Positions 1-8,166 are shown, counted from the first letter of the stretch. The stretch is DNA of 47,230 nucleotides from Thermoanaerobacterium butyriciformans (GCF_017874545.1 NZ_JAGGLT010000028.1:1-47230), one strand, 5' to 3'. Numbers and translations are program-made. The notes: generated by a model from the letters alone, not told the origin.

Positions 1-2
1 AT

Positions 3-68
3 ATCGAAATCAAATTTATTCTTACAAAAACAGGTAAAATCCAAGCAGAGTTGTTATTAGTAGCTTAA
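3..68 (+). CDS. C-terminal end of an unidentified protein (partial)
   Basis: An open frame enters from the left edge and ends at TAA 66-68. It encodes about 21 residues ending KTGKIQAELLLVA. The amphipathic, protein-like composition suggests a true C-terminus. Too little is visible to name a family, and it could be chance. Confidence 0.3.
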   Translation: MEIKFILTKTGKIQAELLLVA

Positions 69-153
69 AAAATGTCACTTATGACACTCAAATCATAAAA
101 TAAATATTTAAATAATATAATATAGAGAACTATAGTCTCCAGAAGGTGGTTGT

Positions 154-387
154 ATGGAATATAACAGTGCACAACTTCTACAAGAGATAGATAATGCACT
201 AAAGCGACTTAAGGAAAGCGAATTGTATCTTGAAAGAGTTGAAAAAGACAACTACCTTAAAACAAAACTTGCACAGTTGAAATATGACTTTGCAAGGGAG
301 GAATACTTAAGACTTTTGAAAATTGCGCGAGATGAGCATATAAAGTACGATATGCAGGATTTGTATGAAAAGATTATAGACGTGTGA
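154..387 (+). CDS. Small charged helical protein, unknown function
   Basis: This 77-residue protein starts at ATG 154 behind AGAAGGTGG. It is rich in Leu, Lys, Glu and Tyr with heptad-like spacing (LLQEIDNALKRLKESELYLE), so it is probably a short alpha-helical hairpin or coiled coil. It has no signal peptide, membrane segment or metal motif. A strong GC hairpin follows the stop codon, and the next gene has its own promoter, so it is probably transcribed separately from the transporter downstream. I do not recognise the family. Good SD and composition make it likely to be real. Confidence 0.6.
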   Translation: MEYNSAQLLQEIDNALKRLKESELYLERVEKDNYLKTKLAQLKYDFAREEYLRLLKIARDEHIKYDMQDLYEKIIDV

Positions 388-391
388 TGAA

Positions 392-409
392 AGCGGCCGA
401 AAGGCCGCT
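392..409 (+). terminator. GC-rich hairpin with GAAA tetraloop after the 77-aa gene
   Basis: AGCGGCC-GAAA-GGCCGCT forms a perfect 7-bp stem closed by a GNRA-type tetraloop, a few bases after the stop at 387. There is no U-tract, so this is either a weak terminator or a 3-prime stability element. Confidence 0.45.
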
Positions 410-443
410 AAATGTATTTGGTATAATATTTGGTGTAATATTC

Positions 444-472
444 TTGAGAAATACATGTGCTAATGATACAAT
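444..472 (+). promoter_or_regulatory. Sigma-A-type promoter for the EutH-like gene
   Basis: TTGAGA (444-449), a 17-bp spacer and TACAAT (467-472) predict transcription from about 479. That lies downstream of the earliest in-frame ATG (384) and 22 nt before ATG 501, so it supports 501 as the start. Confidence 0.55.
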
Positions 473-500
473 AAGGCTAAAATATGAAAGGATAAAGAGA

Positions 501-1565
501 ATGAGAAGTGTAGTGTTGTTTTTGATAGGTGTGTGTTTTGCAATAGGTGGATTTGATTACGCTATAGGCTCACCATTGGGATTGGGTAAAAAGTTTGAAG
601 AAGGAATCAAAGCAATGGGAACGGTGGGACTTGGCATGATAGGTATTTACTCTTTATCACCTACTATATCTCAAGCTCTATCAATAACGATAGTTCATTT
701 ATCTAAGTTTTTTGGCATAGACCCTTCTACGATTGCCGCTAGTTTTTTGGCAGTTGATATGGGTGGATATCAGATAGCACGAGATCTGGCGCTTGATGAA
801 AAAATGGGGTTGTTTTCCGGGATTGTAGTGGCTTCTAGTCTAGGTGCAGCCATAAGTTTTTCCATTCCCGTAGCTATGGGTATGATATCTAAAGATGAGC
901 AAAAATATTTTTCTAAAGGTGTGATGATAGGAATAATAGCGATACCAATAGGTTGCTTTGCCGCTGGATTGTGGTTTGGCCTAAATCTACTTGAACTACT
1001 GAAAAATATGATGCCTATATTGGTTATTTCAGCTTTTATAGGGATAGGTTTATTATTGACACCTGATATTTTATTGAGCTGCTTTGATGTCTTTGGAAAG
1101 GTGATAATAGGCTTAAGTGCTGTGGGATTGCTGGCACAAGGAAGTTACTCCATTTTTGGCATTAACTTTGGCTTTGAAATTATTCCACTGCAACAAGTTA
1201 TGTTTGTGGTAGGGAAAATTGCCTTTATACTGGCTGGTGCATACCCAATGCTGGCTATGCTTGAGAGACTTTTTAGCAATTTTTTTAAAAAAATAGGGGA
1301 CAGGTGTGGCCTAGACGACATATCTGTTGTGAGCTTGCTGGGCAATCTTGCTACTAATTTGCTGGTATTTGGCAATTTTAAAAACATGAATAGCAAAGGG
1401 AAAGTGGTCTGTTCGGCTTTTGCTATAAGTGGTGCTTTTGTATTTGGAGGTCAGATGGGGTTTGTGTCAGGAGTAGCACCAAGCATGCTGGTGCCATTTA
1501 TGGTGTCCAAGTTCGTTGCAGGGATATTTGGGCTTATTTTGGCACTTTATCTATGGGACAGATAG
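501..1565 (+). CDS. eutH: EutH-family ethanolamine-type transporter
   Basis: The frame is open from ATG 384, but I chose ATG 501. The sequence before it (MMKAAERPLN...) is encoded by the hairpin and promoter region, whereas from 501 the protein begins with a membrane helix (MRSVVLFLIGVCFAIGGFDY) as EutH proteins do. The 354-residue product has about ten hydrophobic segments. It also has family-like stretches GLGKKFEEG, MGTVGLGMIGIYSLSP, DMGGYQIARDLAL and an N-terminal FDYAIG-type region. The family carries ethanolamine into cells. No other eut gene (ammonia-lyase, microcompartment shell) is visible nearby, so the real substrate is uncertain. The family assignment is firmer than the role. Confidence 0.8.
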   Translation: MRSVVLFLIGVCFAIGGFDYAIGSPLGLGKKFEEGIKAMGTVGLGMIGIYSLSPTISQALSITIVHLSKFFGIDPSTIAASFLAVDMGGYQIARDLALDEKMGLFSGIVVASSLGAAISFSIPVAMGMISKDEQKYFSKGVMIGIIAIPIGCFAAGLWFGLNLLELLKNMMPILVISAFIGIGLLLTPDILLSCFDVFGKVIIGLSAVGLLAQGSYSIFGINFGFEIIPLQQVMFVVGKIAFILAGAYPMLAMLERLFSNFFKKIGDRCGLDDISVVSLLGNLATNLLVFGNFKNMNSKGKVVCSAFAISGAFVFGGQMGFVSGVAPSMLVPFMVSKFVAGIFGLILALYLWDR

Positions 1566-1739
1566 CATTTCATATATGTCAGCATGGCTTTAAAGCCCTT
1601 CATACATAATTAATAAAAATATATTGTTGTGCTGAATACAGCTATCATGATGAACAAAAGCAGTACATTAAACATTGTCGATTTTGCATTTGTTTAAGTA
1701 ATAAATTACTCCAAAGATTAAAAAATCTTACTTGATTAC

Positions 1740-1768
1740 TTGATATAATAATTTGTTTATGATAAAAT
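1740..1768 (+). promoter_or_regulatory. Promoter of tRNA-Pro
   Basis: TTGATA (1740-1745), a 17-bp spacer and TAAAAT (1763-1768). The predicted start near 1775 is a few bases before the mature tRNA 5-prime end. Confidence 0.55.
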
Positions 1769-1779
1769 TGTAAATGCGT

Positions 1780-1854
1780 CGGGGCATAGCGCAGAGGTAG
1801 CGCGCGCGGTTCGGGACCGTGAGGTCGCAGGTTCAAATCCTGTTGCCCCGACCA
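1780..1854 (+). tRNA. tRNA-Pro (anticodon CGG)
   Basis: A full cloverleaf is visible. The acceptor is CGGGGCA/TGCCCCG, with the C1-G72 pair typical of tRNA-Pro. The D-stem is GCGC/GCGC, the anticodon stem CGCGG/CCGTG with loop TTCGGGA (anticodon CGG, G37), and the T-stem GCAGG/CCTGT with loop TTCAAAT. The discriminator A and CCA are encoded. It has its own promoter and appears as a singleton. It reads the CCG codon. Confidence 0.95.
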
Positions 1855-1916
1855 TTTTGTGGCATTAATTACTTCCATGCATATTATAAAGTAGCATATG
1901 CGTGGAGGGATGCACT

Positions 1917-2828
1917 TTGAAAATATTTGTAGCTAACAAAGGCGATGACACAATAAGCTTTATAAAAGATAACCGAACGAAGGCATTTCTTGAATTGGTG
2001 AAAGATAAATTTACTTTTAAAGGTGATAAAAGTCATGTACCGCAATTAGGGCCTCATAGATTGCTTATAAACAAATACAAAAAAGAATTGTATACACTGA
2101 ACATGTTTGATGATTCAATAAGTATCATTGACATTGAGAATTTCCAATTAATTGATACAGTGTATGTAGGGCCTTCCCCAAATGATGGAATAATATTAAA
2201 TAATCTTATTTATGTATTAAATGGTGATGCAGATTGTTTAAGTGTTTTTGATATAGGATCTAGTAAAATATTGGAGCAAATTAAAGTCGGTTTTCAACCG
2301 CAATCTATACTTTACAGCAAAAAACATAAAAAAATTTTTGTATCCAATATGAATTCTGATTCGATATCTTTAATAAATCCACTTAATTTGCGCATTGAAA
2401 AAACATTATCAGTTTATTCAAAACCATATGGAATGTGTTTGTCAGATGACGAAAAATTTTTATTTATAGCAAACACATACCTTGAAACAGGGCTTGATGG
2501 TTCTATAACAATCTATGATATAATAAATGATGAAATTGTTGAAAATATACGATGCGGAAGATTGCCAATATCCATTGCATTCCATAATGGCTTTATATTT
2601 GTGGTAAACTCATGTTCTAACACATTGATGAAAATCAATTTACAATCCCGGAAATGTGAAGAACTCTATTGTGGTTATATGCCAGTTTATATTAAAGTAT
2701 TTAAAGACTTCGCATATGTATCAGTTTCAGGTGAAAATAAGTTGATTATCGTGAATATAAATGATTTTAAAATTGAAAAAAAAGTAGAAGTTGGTAAAGA
2801 GCCCGATGGTCTCATTTTTGAGGCGTAA
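1917..2828 (+). CDS. YVTN/YncE-type beta-propeller protein
   Basis: The start is TTG 1917, six bases after GGAGGGA. An in-frame GTG at 1902 overlaps that SD and is rejected. The 303-residue product is a series of ~40-residue repeats of the form (I)FVANxxxDTISxI...ND(S)ISIID...IKVGxxPxxI, for example FVSNMNSDSISLINPLNL and FVVNSCSNTLMKINLQS, ending VEVGKEPDGLIFEA. This is the 7-bladed YVTN beta-propeller pattern. There is no signal peptide, so it should be cytoplasmic. It overlaps the convergent DUF4364 gene by 17 bp. Ligand and role are unknown. Confidence 0.75.
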   Translation: MKIFVANKGDDTISFIKDNRTKAFLELVKDKFTFKGDKSHVPQLGPHRLLINKYKKELYTLNMFDDSISIIDIENFQLIDTVYVGPSPNDGIILNNLIYVLNGDADCLSVFDIGSSKILEQIKVGFQPQSILYSKKHKKIFVSNMNSDSISLINPLNLRIEKTLSVYSKPYGMCLSDDEKFLFIANTYLETGLDGSITIYDIINDEIVENIRCGRLPISIAFHNGFIFVVNSCSNTLMKINLQSRKCEELYCGYMPVYIKVFKDFAYVSVSGENKLIIVNINDFKIEKKVEVGKEPDGLIFEA

Positions 2829-3330
2829 GGGCTTTTATGATATAGCTGTATATATCATTTGATTTTTGTTTCCAGTTATCGCACACTATTTTAGCTTGTT
2901 GTGCATCGACTAAATTTAGATTTATTTCGATAAGGACGATATCATTTTCTATGACTTGTAAATTAGCTATGAATTCATTATCTGATTTTTTATAGTATGT
3001 TGCAACATATTGAGATTCTTGTTTGAATTTTTCTCTATTTATTACTATATATTCATCGATTTTTTTTCTTGTATCCTCTTGTATGTGTTTGAAAAATAAT
3101 TTTAATGCATTTAATCCAGATTCGGATAAAAAGTATTTATTCTCTTTAAGTTTGATAAAATTACTTTCTTCTAATTCATTTAAATATTGCTGTAAATAGA
3201 AATAATTCATCAAATTATTATCAGAGATTATTCTGTTTATTTGTTCGCCTGTTATAGGCATATCTATTCTATTTAATATGTATAATATTATTAGCTTATT
3301 CTCAGCTAATTCTTGAATTTCATAGCTCAA
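2812..3330 (-). CDS. DUF4364 family protein (winged-helix-like)
   Basis: This 172-residue protein starts at TTG 3330 with a GAGGGG SD upstream on the minus strand. The N-terminal ~80 residues (LIILYILNRIDMPITGEQINRIISDNNLMNYF) look like a winged helix resembling PadR/DUF4364 regulators. The C-terminal half is an alpha/beta domain. The family is typical of clostridia and often encoded near sporulation or housekeeping genes. It probably binds DNA, but no target can be read here. It is convergent with, and overlaps by 17 bp, the beta-propeller gene. The SASP terminator upstream insulates it. Confidence 0.75.
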   Translation of the reverse strand: MSYEIQELAENKLIILYILNRIDMPITGEQINRIISDNNLMNYFYLQQYLNELEESNFIKLKENKYFLSESGLNALKLFFKHIQEDTRKKIDEYIVINREKFKQESQYVATYYKKSDNEFIANLQVIENDIVLIEINLNLVDAQQAKIVCDNWKQKSNDIYSYIIKALTPQK

Positions 3331-3393
3331 AGCACTACACCCCTCACAATATATTGTATGCTATTTATATTCTACCACAAAATATATATTAAA

Positions 3394-3422
3394 AAAAGAG
3401 AGTATCTTGAATACTCTCTTTT
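3394..3422 (-). terminator. Rho-independent terminator of the SASP gene
   Basis: A perfect 8-bp core GAGAGTAT/ATACTCTC with a 5-nt loop is extended by four A-T pairs. On the minus strand it is followed by a T7 run. It sits 5 bp after the SASP stop codon. Confidence 0.85.
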
Positions 3423-3426
3423 GCAT

Positions 3427-3720
3427 TTATTTCATATATTCTGCTTCGCTTCCTGCTGCACCGTTGCCTCTTTGTGCTGCTTTTTCACCACTTATACTTA
3501 TGCCATTTGACATTGCAGATTCGGCATAATTTACCATTCTTCTAAGCATGTGACCTCCAACAGCGCCACAATCACGGCTTGATAAATTTCCCCAATAATC
3601 TTCAGAACCTTGTTTTACTGGCAAGCCTAGTTCTTTAGCTATTTCATATTTTAAATTATCTAGTGCTTGATGGGCTTCAGGTACTACTTTTGGTTTATCG
3701 TTCCAACTTCCTCTTGCCAT
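3427..3720 (-). CDS. Alpha/beta-type small acid-soluble spore protein
   Basis: The 97-residue product has ATG 3720 behind a strong AGGAGG. It contains the SASP core: VVPEAHQALDNLKYEIAKELG with the E-I-A cleavage context for germination protease, and GAVGGHMLRRMV matching the conserved GG(x)M(x)(R/K)(R/K)(M/L)(V/I) segment. Compared with ~65-70 aa Bacillus SASPs it has an inserted QGSEDYWGNLSSRDC stretch, as in many clostridial forms, and a Gly/Ala/Glu-rich tail. It should coat forespore DNA. The upstream minus-strand sequence has GCATA and GGGAATAATT, reminiscent of sigma-F/G elements but at an unusually long spacing of about 20 bp, so forespore control is inference. Confidence 0.9.
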   Translation of the reverse strand: MARGSWNDKPKVVPEAHQALDNLKYEIAKELGLPVKQGSEDYWGNLSSRDCGAVGGHMLRRMVNYAESAMSNGISISGEKAAQRGNGAAGSEAEYMK

Positions 3721-3842
3721 ATTTATTCCTCCTAAAAATTATTCCCATCATTAATTTGTGTAGAAATATGCAATTTATTCTTTTTACAAATTGCAATTTT
3801 ATGTTAAAATGATGTTGAAATAAAAAGTAAAAGGTGATTTAT

Positions 3843-4520
3843 GTGAATAGACAATCAATTATTGAAGAAAAAATAAAAGAGTGGGGTGCATCAATTGTTG
3901 GATTTTCAGATCTTTTAGATGTACTCCCTGATGATTTAAAAGATTTAAGGTATGGAATAACGGTGGCAGTTAAATTATCAGATAGAATAATAAATGAAAT
4001 CAATAATAAGCCTACTTATACTTATTTTCATCATTATCGCTCAGTAAATACGTTGATAGATCAGATAACATTGAAAACTGTATTGATGATGGAAGAGTGG
4101 GGATATAATGCTCTGGCAGTACCTGCATCCCAATCAATAAAAGAACTTGGGGAATACAGGGGATTATTTCAACATAAGACGGCTGCAACAAAAGCAGGAT
4201 TGGGGTGGATTGGCAAAAATGATCTTTTGGTTACAGAGAAATATGGACCAAGAGTACGACTTGGTACGGTATTGACAGATTTTAAATTAGATGCTGGGAA
4301 ACCGATAGAGACTAGCAAGTGCGGAAATTGTACCTTATGTGTTAAAAGCTGCCCTGCAATGGCACTTTACGGGAAATTATGGGAAGCCGGAATAGAAAGA
4401 AAAGAAATTGTTGATGCACAGGCGTGCAGTGAATATATGAATAAAAATTTTAAACATATAGGAAGAGGCTCTGTTTGCGGTATTTGCATTAAAGTTTGCC
4501 CATATGGTATTAAAAATTAA
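3843..4520 (+). CDS. QueG-like (epoxyqueuosine reductase-type) 4Fe-4S protein
   Basis: I chose GTG 3843, with AAAGGTG six bases upstream, over GTG 3834, which lies inside the SD. The 225-residue product has the short QueG-like N-terminal domain, with GLGWIGKNDLLVTEKYGPRVRLGTVLTD (region ~119-147) typical of the reductase core. It then has a double [4Fe-4S] ferredoxin module: CGNCTLCVKSCP (~160-171), a lone Cys at ~195 and CGICIKVCPYG (~212-222), making eight Cys for two clusters. True QueG is about 300-380 aa with a C-terminal HEAT-like extension, and that part is absent. It is therefore more likely a short clostridial paralogue than the tRNA-modification enzyme. Function is uncertain. Confidence 0.75.
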   Translation: MNRQSIIEEKIKEWGASIVGFSDLLDVLPDDLKDLRYGITVAVKLSDRIINEINNKPTYTYFHHYRSVNTLIDQITLKTVLMMEEWGYNALAVPASQSIKELGEYRGLFQHKTAATKAGLGWIGKNDLLVTEKYGPRVRLGTVLTDFKLDAGKPIETSKCGNCTLCVKSCPAMALYGKLWEAGIERKEIVDAQACSEYMNKNFKHIGRGSVCGICIKVCPYGIKN

Positions 4521-4593
4521 TAATTTTTTAATAAACTTTATCTAAATATTTGCTAAAATTTATTTATAGAAATAAAAAAGGGGAGTCACTACT

Positions 4594-6408
4594 ATGTGGC
4601 GAATAACTTATAAAATAATGGCGCTATTTATAACATTATTATTTTTTTTGTCTGGTTGCGGCATAAATAAAACGCAAGAAAGTGGTATAAATAACGAAAT
4701 AGCTAAGATTAACAAAAATGCTGAATATAGTTACAATTTAAATAACGTTCCTAAGTTTGGTCTTCAGGCTATTTATTTCATAAATGGAAAAGATGGCTGG
4801 GCAGGTGGTCAAGGGATTATTCTTTCAACAAATGACGGAGGCAAGAATTGGAGTGTAGAACATACTGGTTCTTTTAATATATTGGCATTTGATTTTGTTA
4901 ATTCGATTTATGGTTGGGCAATATCGGATAAATCAATATTAAGAACTACCAATGGTGGCAAGACTTGGACTGAATTGCCGAAATTGGGTGTAAATATAAC
5001 AAATATAAAATTTGTAACTGTTGATAAAGGTTATGGACTTTCAGGCGATAAGCTTTACGTTACAAATGATGGCGGACAAACTTGGGAAAGTATAACCACT
5101 AAAATAAAAATAGATTCATATGATTTTGTCGATCAGTACCATGGTTTCGCATCATACAATAAAAGCATATATTATACGAAAGATGGTGGAATATCGTGGA
5201 ATTTTTTGTTTAATCCGTATTTGCAAGGGGAATGGAGTGTTGAAATTTCCGCAATTGATTTAAATGATATATGGGTCATTTATAGAGGTAAATCATCATC
5301 AATGAATAAACACCCTTATCTTATTTTAAAGACAAATGATGGTGGCAAAACGTGGAGTACACTAGCAGAAGAAAATTATTTTGCTGATTTATATGGGAGC
5401 CATAAATCGAGCAATTTTTTAGGCTCGTATTTAAGTACAATCAACATCGTTGATAAAGACACTGCTTTTGCTATTGGTTTGAATCCAGATAATGAAAGCG
5501 ACAAAATTATAATTTCCAGGACGACAGATGGTGGAAATACTTGGAGCAGTTACACTATACCTCAACTTGATTTGGAAAGCTTGATTGAAGGACCTACTCC
5601 AATATCATTTGTAGATACTTATAATGGATGGATTGCTTCCACAAAAAACGGTAATGGCATAATATTAAATACATTAGATGGTGGTCAAACATGGCAGCAG
5701 CAATATCCTGCAAGAAAGGATAATAACCAAAAGAACAGTGAATTTATAAATCCTGTCATTATTGATGCATTGAAAGACATTACGGGAAACGCAATCATAA
5801 AAATTTACGCGCCTTCTGTTGTACCATTGCCGGAAGACAAGAAGAATCTGTATATAACTGCAGTACCTGAAATGGGTAAATTTAATGATAATTACAATGT
5901 GGACCTTATAATAACTGATAAGCCCCTTAATGTAAAAAGTTCTAAAATAGAATCTAATTTAAATGATGCTAATAATATCATTGGAGATTTTGGAGGCCTT
6001 CTTTTCAGCTCTGATATCGACGCCGAAAATTATATAAGCGCCATTGAACAGAACAATGGATTTATAGTTGACGATGAAAGCCAGAAACTTAATTATAAGG
6101 ATTTCATTTGGGGGCATATCTATTATAAGAAAGGTAAATACAGCGTTCAATGGAAAGAAGGCAGATGGACTGTTGAGGTTAATTCTGAAGAAAAGCCGCA
6201 ATTAGACATTGCTAAGCAGATGGTCAAATATCTTCAAAACTATAATTTGCCTATTCCACTGTATAAAGGGCTGATTGTAGTTAATGTATCTAAGAACAAA
6301 ACGACAACTAATATTTACTGGGCAAAAGAATCCAGTGTTTACTATATAAATTACAATTTTAAACCGATAGATGCTTTGCAAATGGCAGTATCAATGAGAG
6401 AGAATTGA
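4594..6408 (+). CDS. Ycf48/BNR-repeat lipoprotein
   Basis: This 604-residue secreted lipoprotein has a signal peptide ending LFFLSGC (lipobox, Cys ~22). Residues ~45-375 contain repeated Asp-box motifs: TNDGGKNWS, TNGGKTW, TNDGGQTWE, TKDGGISWN, TNDGGKTWS, TTDGGNTWSS and TLDGGQTWQ. These alternate with GWA-type strands, the pattern of Ycf48-like or sialidase-like beta-propellers. The C-terminal ~220 residues form a separate domain that I do not recognise. Its SD is GGGGAG, and a strong terminator follows. It probably acts on the outer face of the membrane. Substrate or partner cannot be inferred. It is monocistronic. Confidence 0.8.
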   Translation: MWRITYKIMALFITLLFFLSGCGINKTQESGINNEIAKINKNAEYSYNLNNVPKFGLQAIYFINGKDGWAGGQGIILSTNDGGKNWSVEHTGSFNILAFDFVNSIYGWAISDKSILRTTNGGKTWTELPKLGVNITNIKFVTVDKGYGLSGDKLYVTNDGGQTWESITTKIKIDSYDFVDQYHGFASYNKSIYYTKDGGISWNFLFNPYLQGEWSVEISAIDLNDIWVIYRGKSSSMNKHPYLILKTNDGGKTWSTLAEENYFADLYGSHKSSNFLGSYLSTINIVDKDTAFAIGLNPDNESDKIIISRTTDGGNTWSSYTIPQLDLESLIEGPTPISFVDTYNGWIASTKNGNGIILNTLDGGQTWQQQYPARKDNNQKNSEFINPVIIDALKDITGNAIIKIYAPSVVPLPEDKKNLYITAVPEMGKFNDNYNVDLIITDKPLNVKSSKIESNLNDANNIIGDFGGLLFSSDIDAENYISAIEQNNGFIVDDESQKLNYKDFIWGHIYYKKGKYSVQWKEGRWTVEVNSEEKPQLDIAKQMVKYLQNYNLPIPLYKGLIVVNVSKNKTTTNIYWAKESSVYYINYNFKPIDALQMAVSMREN

Positions 6409-6438
6409 TAAAACTTTAAGTTATTAGAACTTTTATTT

Positions 6439-6474
6439 GTCAAAAAGCACTCATACAGAAAAGTGCTTTTTGAC
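6439..6474. terminator. Bidirectional terminator-type hairpin
   Basis: A perfect 13-bp stem GTCAAAAAGCACT/AGTGCTTTTTGAC with a 10-nt loop follows the lipoprotein stop at 6408. The A5/T5 tracts in the arms give a T-rich 3-prime side on both strands. Confidence 0.75.
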
Positions 6475-6570
6475 TACATTTGTGTATTAGGCATTGGTGA
6501 TAATGCAGATCCCTTTTATACAATAGACAGAATTGCTAATTTCATGCAGATAGTGAGGTGAGCCTGTATA

Positions 6571-6972
6571 ATGATCAGTTTTATAAAGGATTTGATTAAT
6601 ATTTTTATATATATTCTTATTTCTTTCCTTTTATTTATACAATACATTTGGTATGCAGTTGTTGCTGGAAGTCATTCTACATACATGACAGTTCAAGAAT
6701 TTGGTGTATTTATATTTTTATCTATTTTGGTTTGTTTATCTGTATATCTAAACAATATATTTGCTAAGAGAATATTAATGAATTTTATTATGATTTATTT
6801 TTTGTTTGCTGAAGAGAGTGTTTTATCTATATTATGGATAGTTTCTATATTAGACAGTTTTAGGTATAAAAATGAAGTTCTTACAACAATTGCAGGATTT
6901 ATAGGACTTGTTTCTATGTTAATATTATTTTCGCTTGGCATAAAATATATTTTCAGATATACATCTAAATAG
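6571..6972 (+). CDS. Small four-helix membrane protein, unknown
   Basis: The 133-residue protein has its ATG at 6571, with GTGAGGTGAG 9-18 bases before. It is almost entirely hydrophobic: four predicted membrane helices at roughly residues 8-32, 45-62, 68-92 and 102-126, and a basic C-terminus (KYIFRYTSK). No catalytic or transport motif is visible. It stands alone between a terminator and the promoter of the first LacI gene. I do not recognise the family. Confidence 0.55.
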   Translation: MISFIKDLINIFIYILISFLLFIQYIWYAVVAGSHSTYMTVQEFGVFIFLSILVCLSVYLNNIFAKRILMNFIMIYFLFAEESVLSILWIVSILDSFRYKNEVLTTIAGFIGLVSMLILFSLGIKYIFRYTSK

Positions 6973-7030
6973 TTATTGTATGACTTAAATTCTTTAAAAA
7001 TTTGTTTTAAGAAAGTTATTATTATGTATC

Positions 7031-7059
7031 TTGACATATGAAAAGAAATGGTATACAAT
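7031..7059 (+). promoter_or_regulatory. Promoter of the first lacI-type gene
   Basis: A consensus TTGACA (7031-7036), a 17-bp spacer and TACAAT (7054-7059), with expected start near 7066. The palindromic operator at 7069-7082 lies immediately downstream. Confidence 0.75.
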
Positions 7060-7068
7060 AAAATTAAA

Positions 7069-7082
7069 TCAAAACGTTTTGG
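7069..7082. promoter_or_regulatory. LacI-family operator 1
   Basis: TCAAAACGTTTTGG has a perfect 10-bp palindrome (AAAACGTTTT) with the central CG expected for LacI-family sites. It lies just after the predicted transcription start of the LacI gene. A near copy, CCAAAACGTTTCGG, occurs at 8126-8139. This suggests autoregulation. Confidence 0.65.
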
Positions 7083-7098
7083 AAAAGGTGGATATGTA

Positions 7099-8109
7099 AT
7101 GGCAGTTACTATAAAAGATATTGCAAAATACGCAGGTGTTTCTGTAACTACGGTTTCCAGAGCTTTAAACGGATATCCGGATGTAAGTGAAGAAACAAGA
7201 GAAAAAATCAAGAAAATAGCTGAGGAGTTAAATTACTCTCCTAATTCTATTGCAAGAGGATTAGTGACCAATAAGACTCATACAGTAGGTCTGGTTGTTT
7301 CAGAACTTATTAAACCAGGTGCGTACCATCCGTTTTTTCTGGAGATATTGGCAGGTATAAAGGCGGGTTTAAGAAAAGATAAATACGACCTTATATTGTA
7401 TACGGTTGATCCGGCTTCACAAGATGTGACGCCTTATGAAAAATTATGCAATGACAGGAAAGTTGATGGCGCTATTGTGGAGGGTTTAAAATTAAGCGAT
7501 CCGTATATAGAGGAGATAAAAAACACAGATATTCCAACTGTGTTGATAGATATTCCTATATTAAATGATAAAGTAGGCTATGTCAGTTCAGATAATGTGC
7601 AAGCTGCTTTTGAGGCAACAAGCTATTTAATAAAATTGGGGCATAAGAATATTGGCTTTATAAATGGACATAATGATGCTGCAGTGAGTTTTGAAAGATT
7701 GGAAGGATATAAAAAGGCGCTTTACAAAAACAATATTCCTTATAAAGACGAATATGTTGTCTTTGATGATTTTACTCAAGATGGAGGATATAATTGCTTT
7801 AGGAAGATGATTTTTGAAAATCCTGAAATTACTGCAGTTTTTCACGCTTCAGATTTGATGGCCATAGGTTCATTAAAGGCTGCACAAGATCTTGGTATGC
7901 GTGTTCCTGATGACATATCTATAGTTGGCTTTGATGATATTGAATTATCATCATTGATAACACCAGATTTGACAACAATACGGCAGGAAAATTATAAAAT
8001 AGGTTATATGGCAGCCAGACATCTTGTGTCTATAATAAAAGGTGAAAAACCAAAACATATCGTAGTACCCCATAGGCTTGTTATTCGCCAATCAGCAAAA
8101 AAAATATAA
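7099..8109 (+). CDS. LacI-family transcriptional regulator
   Basis: I chose ATG 7099, preceded by AAAGGTGG. It gives the canonical start MAVTIKDIAKYAGVSVTTVSRALNG with the helix-turn-helix in residues 5-24. The 336-residue product then has the hinge (YSPNSIARGLVTNKTHTVGLVV) and a periplasmic-binding-protein-like sugar-sensing domain (GFDDIELSSLITPDLTTI; C-terminal HRLVIRQSAKK). Operators at 7069 and 8126 flank the gene, suggesting control of itself and of the GH65 gene that follows. It is clearly different from the second LacI protein at 10684, and the two operator types differ. The inducer is probably the alpha-glucoside handled by the locus. Confidence 0.9.
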   Translation: MAVTIKDIAKYAGVSVTTVSRALNGYPDVSEETREKIKKIAEELNYSPNSIARGLVTNKTHTVGLVVSELIKPGAYHPFFLEILAGIKAGLRKDKYDLILYTVDPASQDVTPYEKLCNDRKVDGAIVEGLKLSDPYIEEIKNTDIPTVLIDIPILNDKVGYVSSDNVQAAFEATSYLIKLGHKNIGFINGHNDAAVSFERLEGYKKALYKNNIPYKDEYVVFDDFTQDGGYNCFRKMIFENPEITAVFHASDLMAIGSLKAAQDLGMRVPDDISIVGFDDIELSSLITPDLTTIRQENYKIGYMAARHLVSIIKGEKPKHIVVPHRLVIRQSAKKI

Positions 8110-8110
8110 T
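8105..8110 (+). promoter_or_regulatory. Possible -10 box for the first GH65 gene
   Basis: TATAAT at 8105-8110 overlaps the lacI stop. The best -35 (TTGTTA, 8078-8083) is 21 bp away, so this is weak. A start near 8117 would place operator 2 just downstream, the same geometry as at 7031-7082. Confidence 0.35.
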
Positions 8111-8125
8111 TTTTTTAGAAAGTCA

Positions 8126-8139
8126 CCAAAACGTTTCGG
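8126..8139. promoter_or_regulatory. LacI-family operator 2
   Basis: CCAAAACGTTTCGG is an inverted repeat with central CG, one half matching the site at 7069-7082. It lies between lacI and the GH65 gene, 15 bp before that gene's SD. It could repress initiation or block elongation. Confidence 0.6.
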
Positions 8140-8166
8140 ATACATCATTTAGCAGGAGGTATACGT

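Noticed and set aside
1586-1597. GGCTTTAAAGCC palindrome after eutH as a terminator
   Set aside because: Perfect 12-bp palindrome but no loop or U-tract. Too short to call a terminator.
1645-1878. 77-codon open frame on the minus strand across the tRNA gene
   Set aside because: It is the complement of tRNA-Pro and has no SD. The translated QQDLNLRPHGPEPRALPLR-like stretch is a well-known tRNA-antisense artefact.
3741-3772. Sigma-F/G promoter for the SASP gene (GCATA and GGGAATAATT)
   Set aside because: Both boxes look right but their spacing is about 20 bp, too long for the known consensus. Mentioned only in the SASP entry.
8078-8110. Strong independent promoter for the first GH65 gene
   Set aside because: TATAAT is good, but the only -35 candidates give 15 or 21 bp spacers. 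Kept only as a low-confidence -10 entry.
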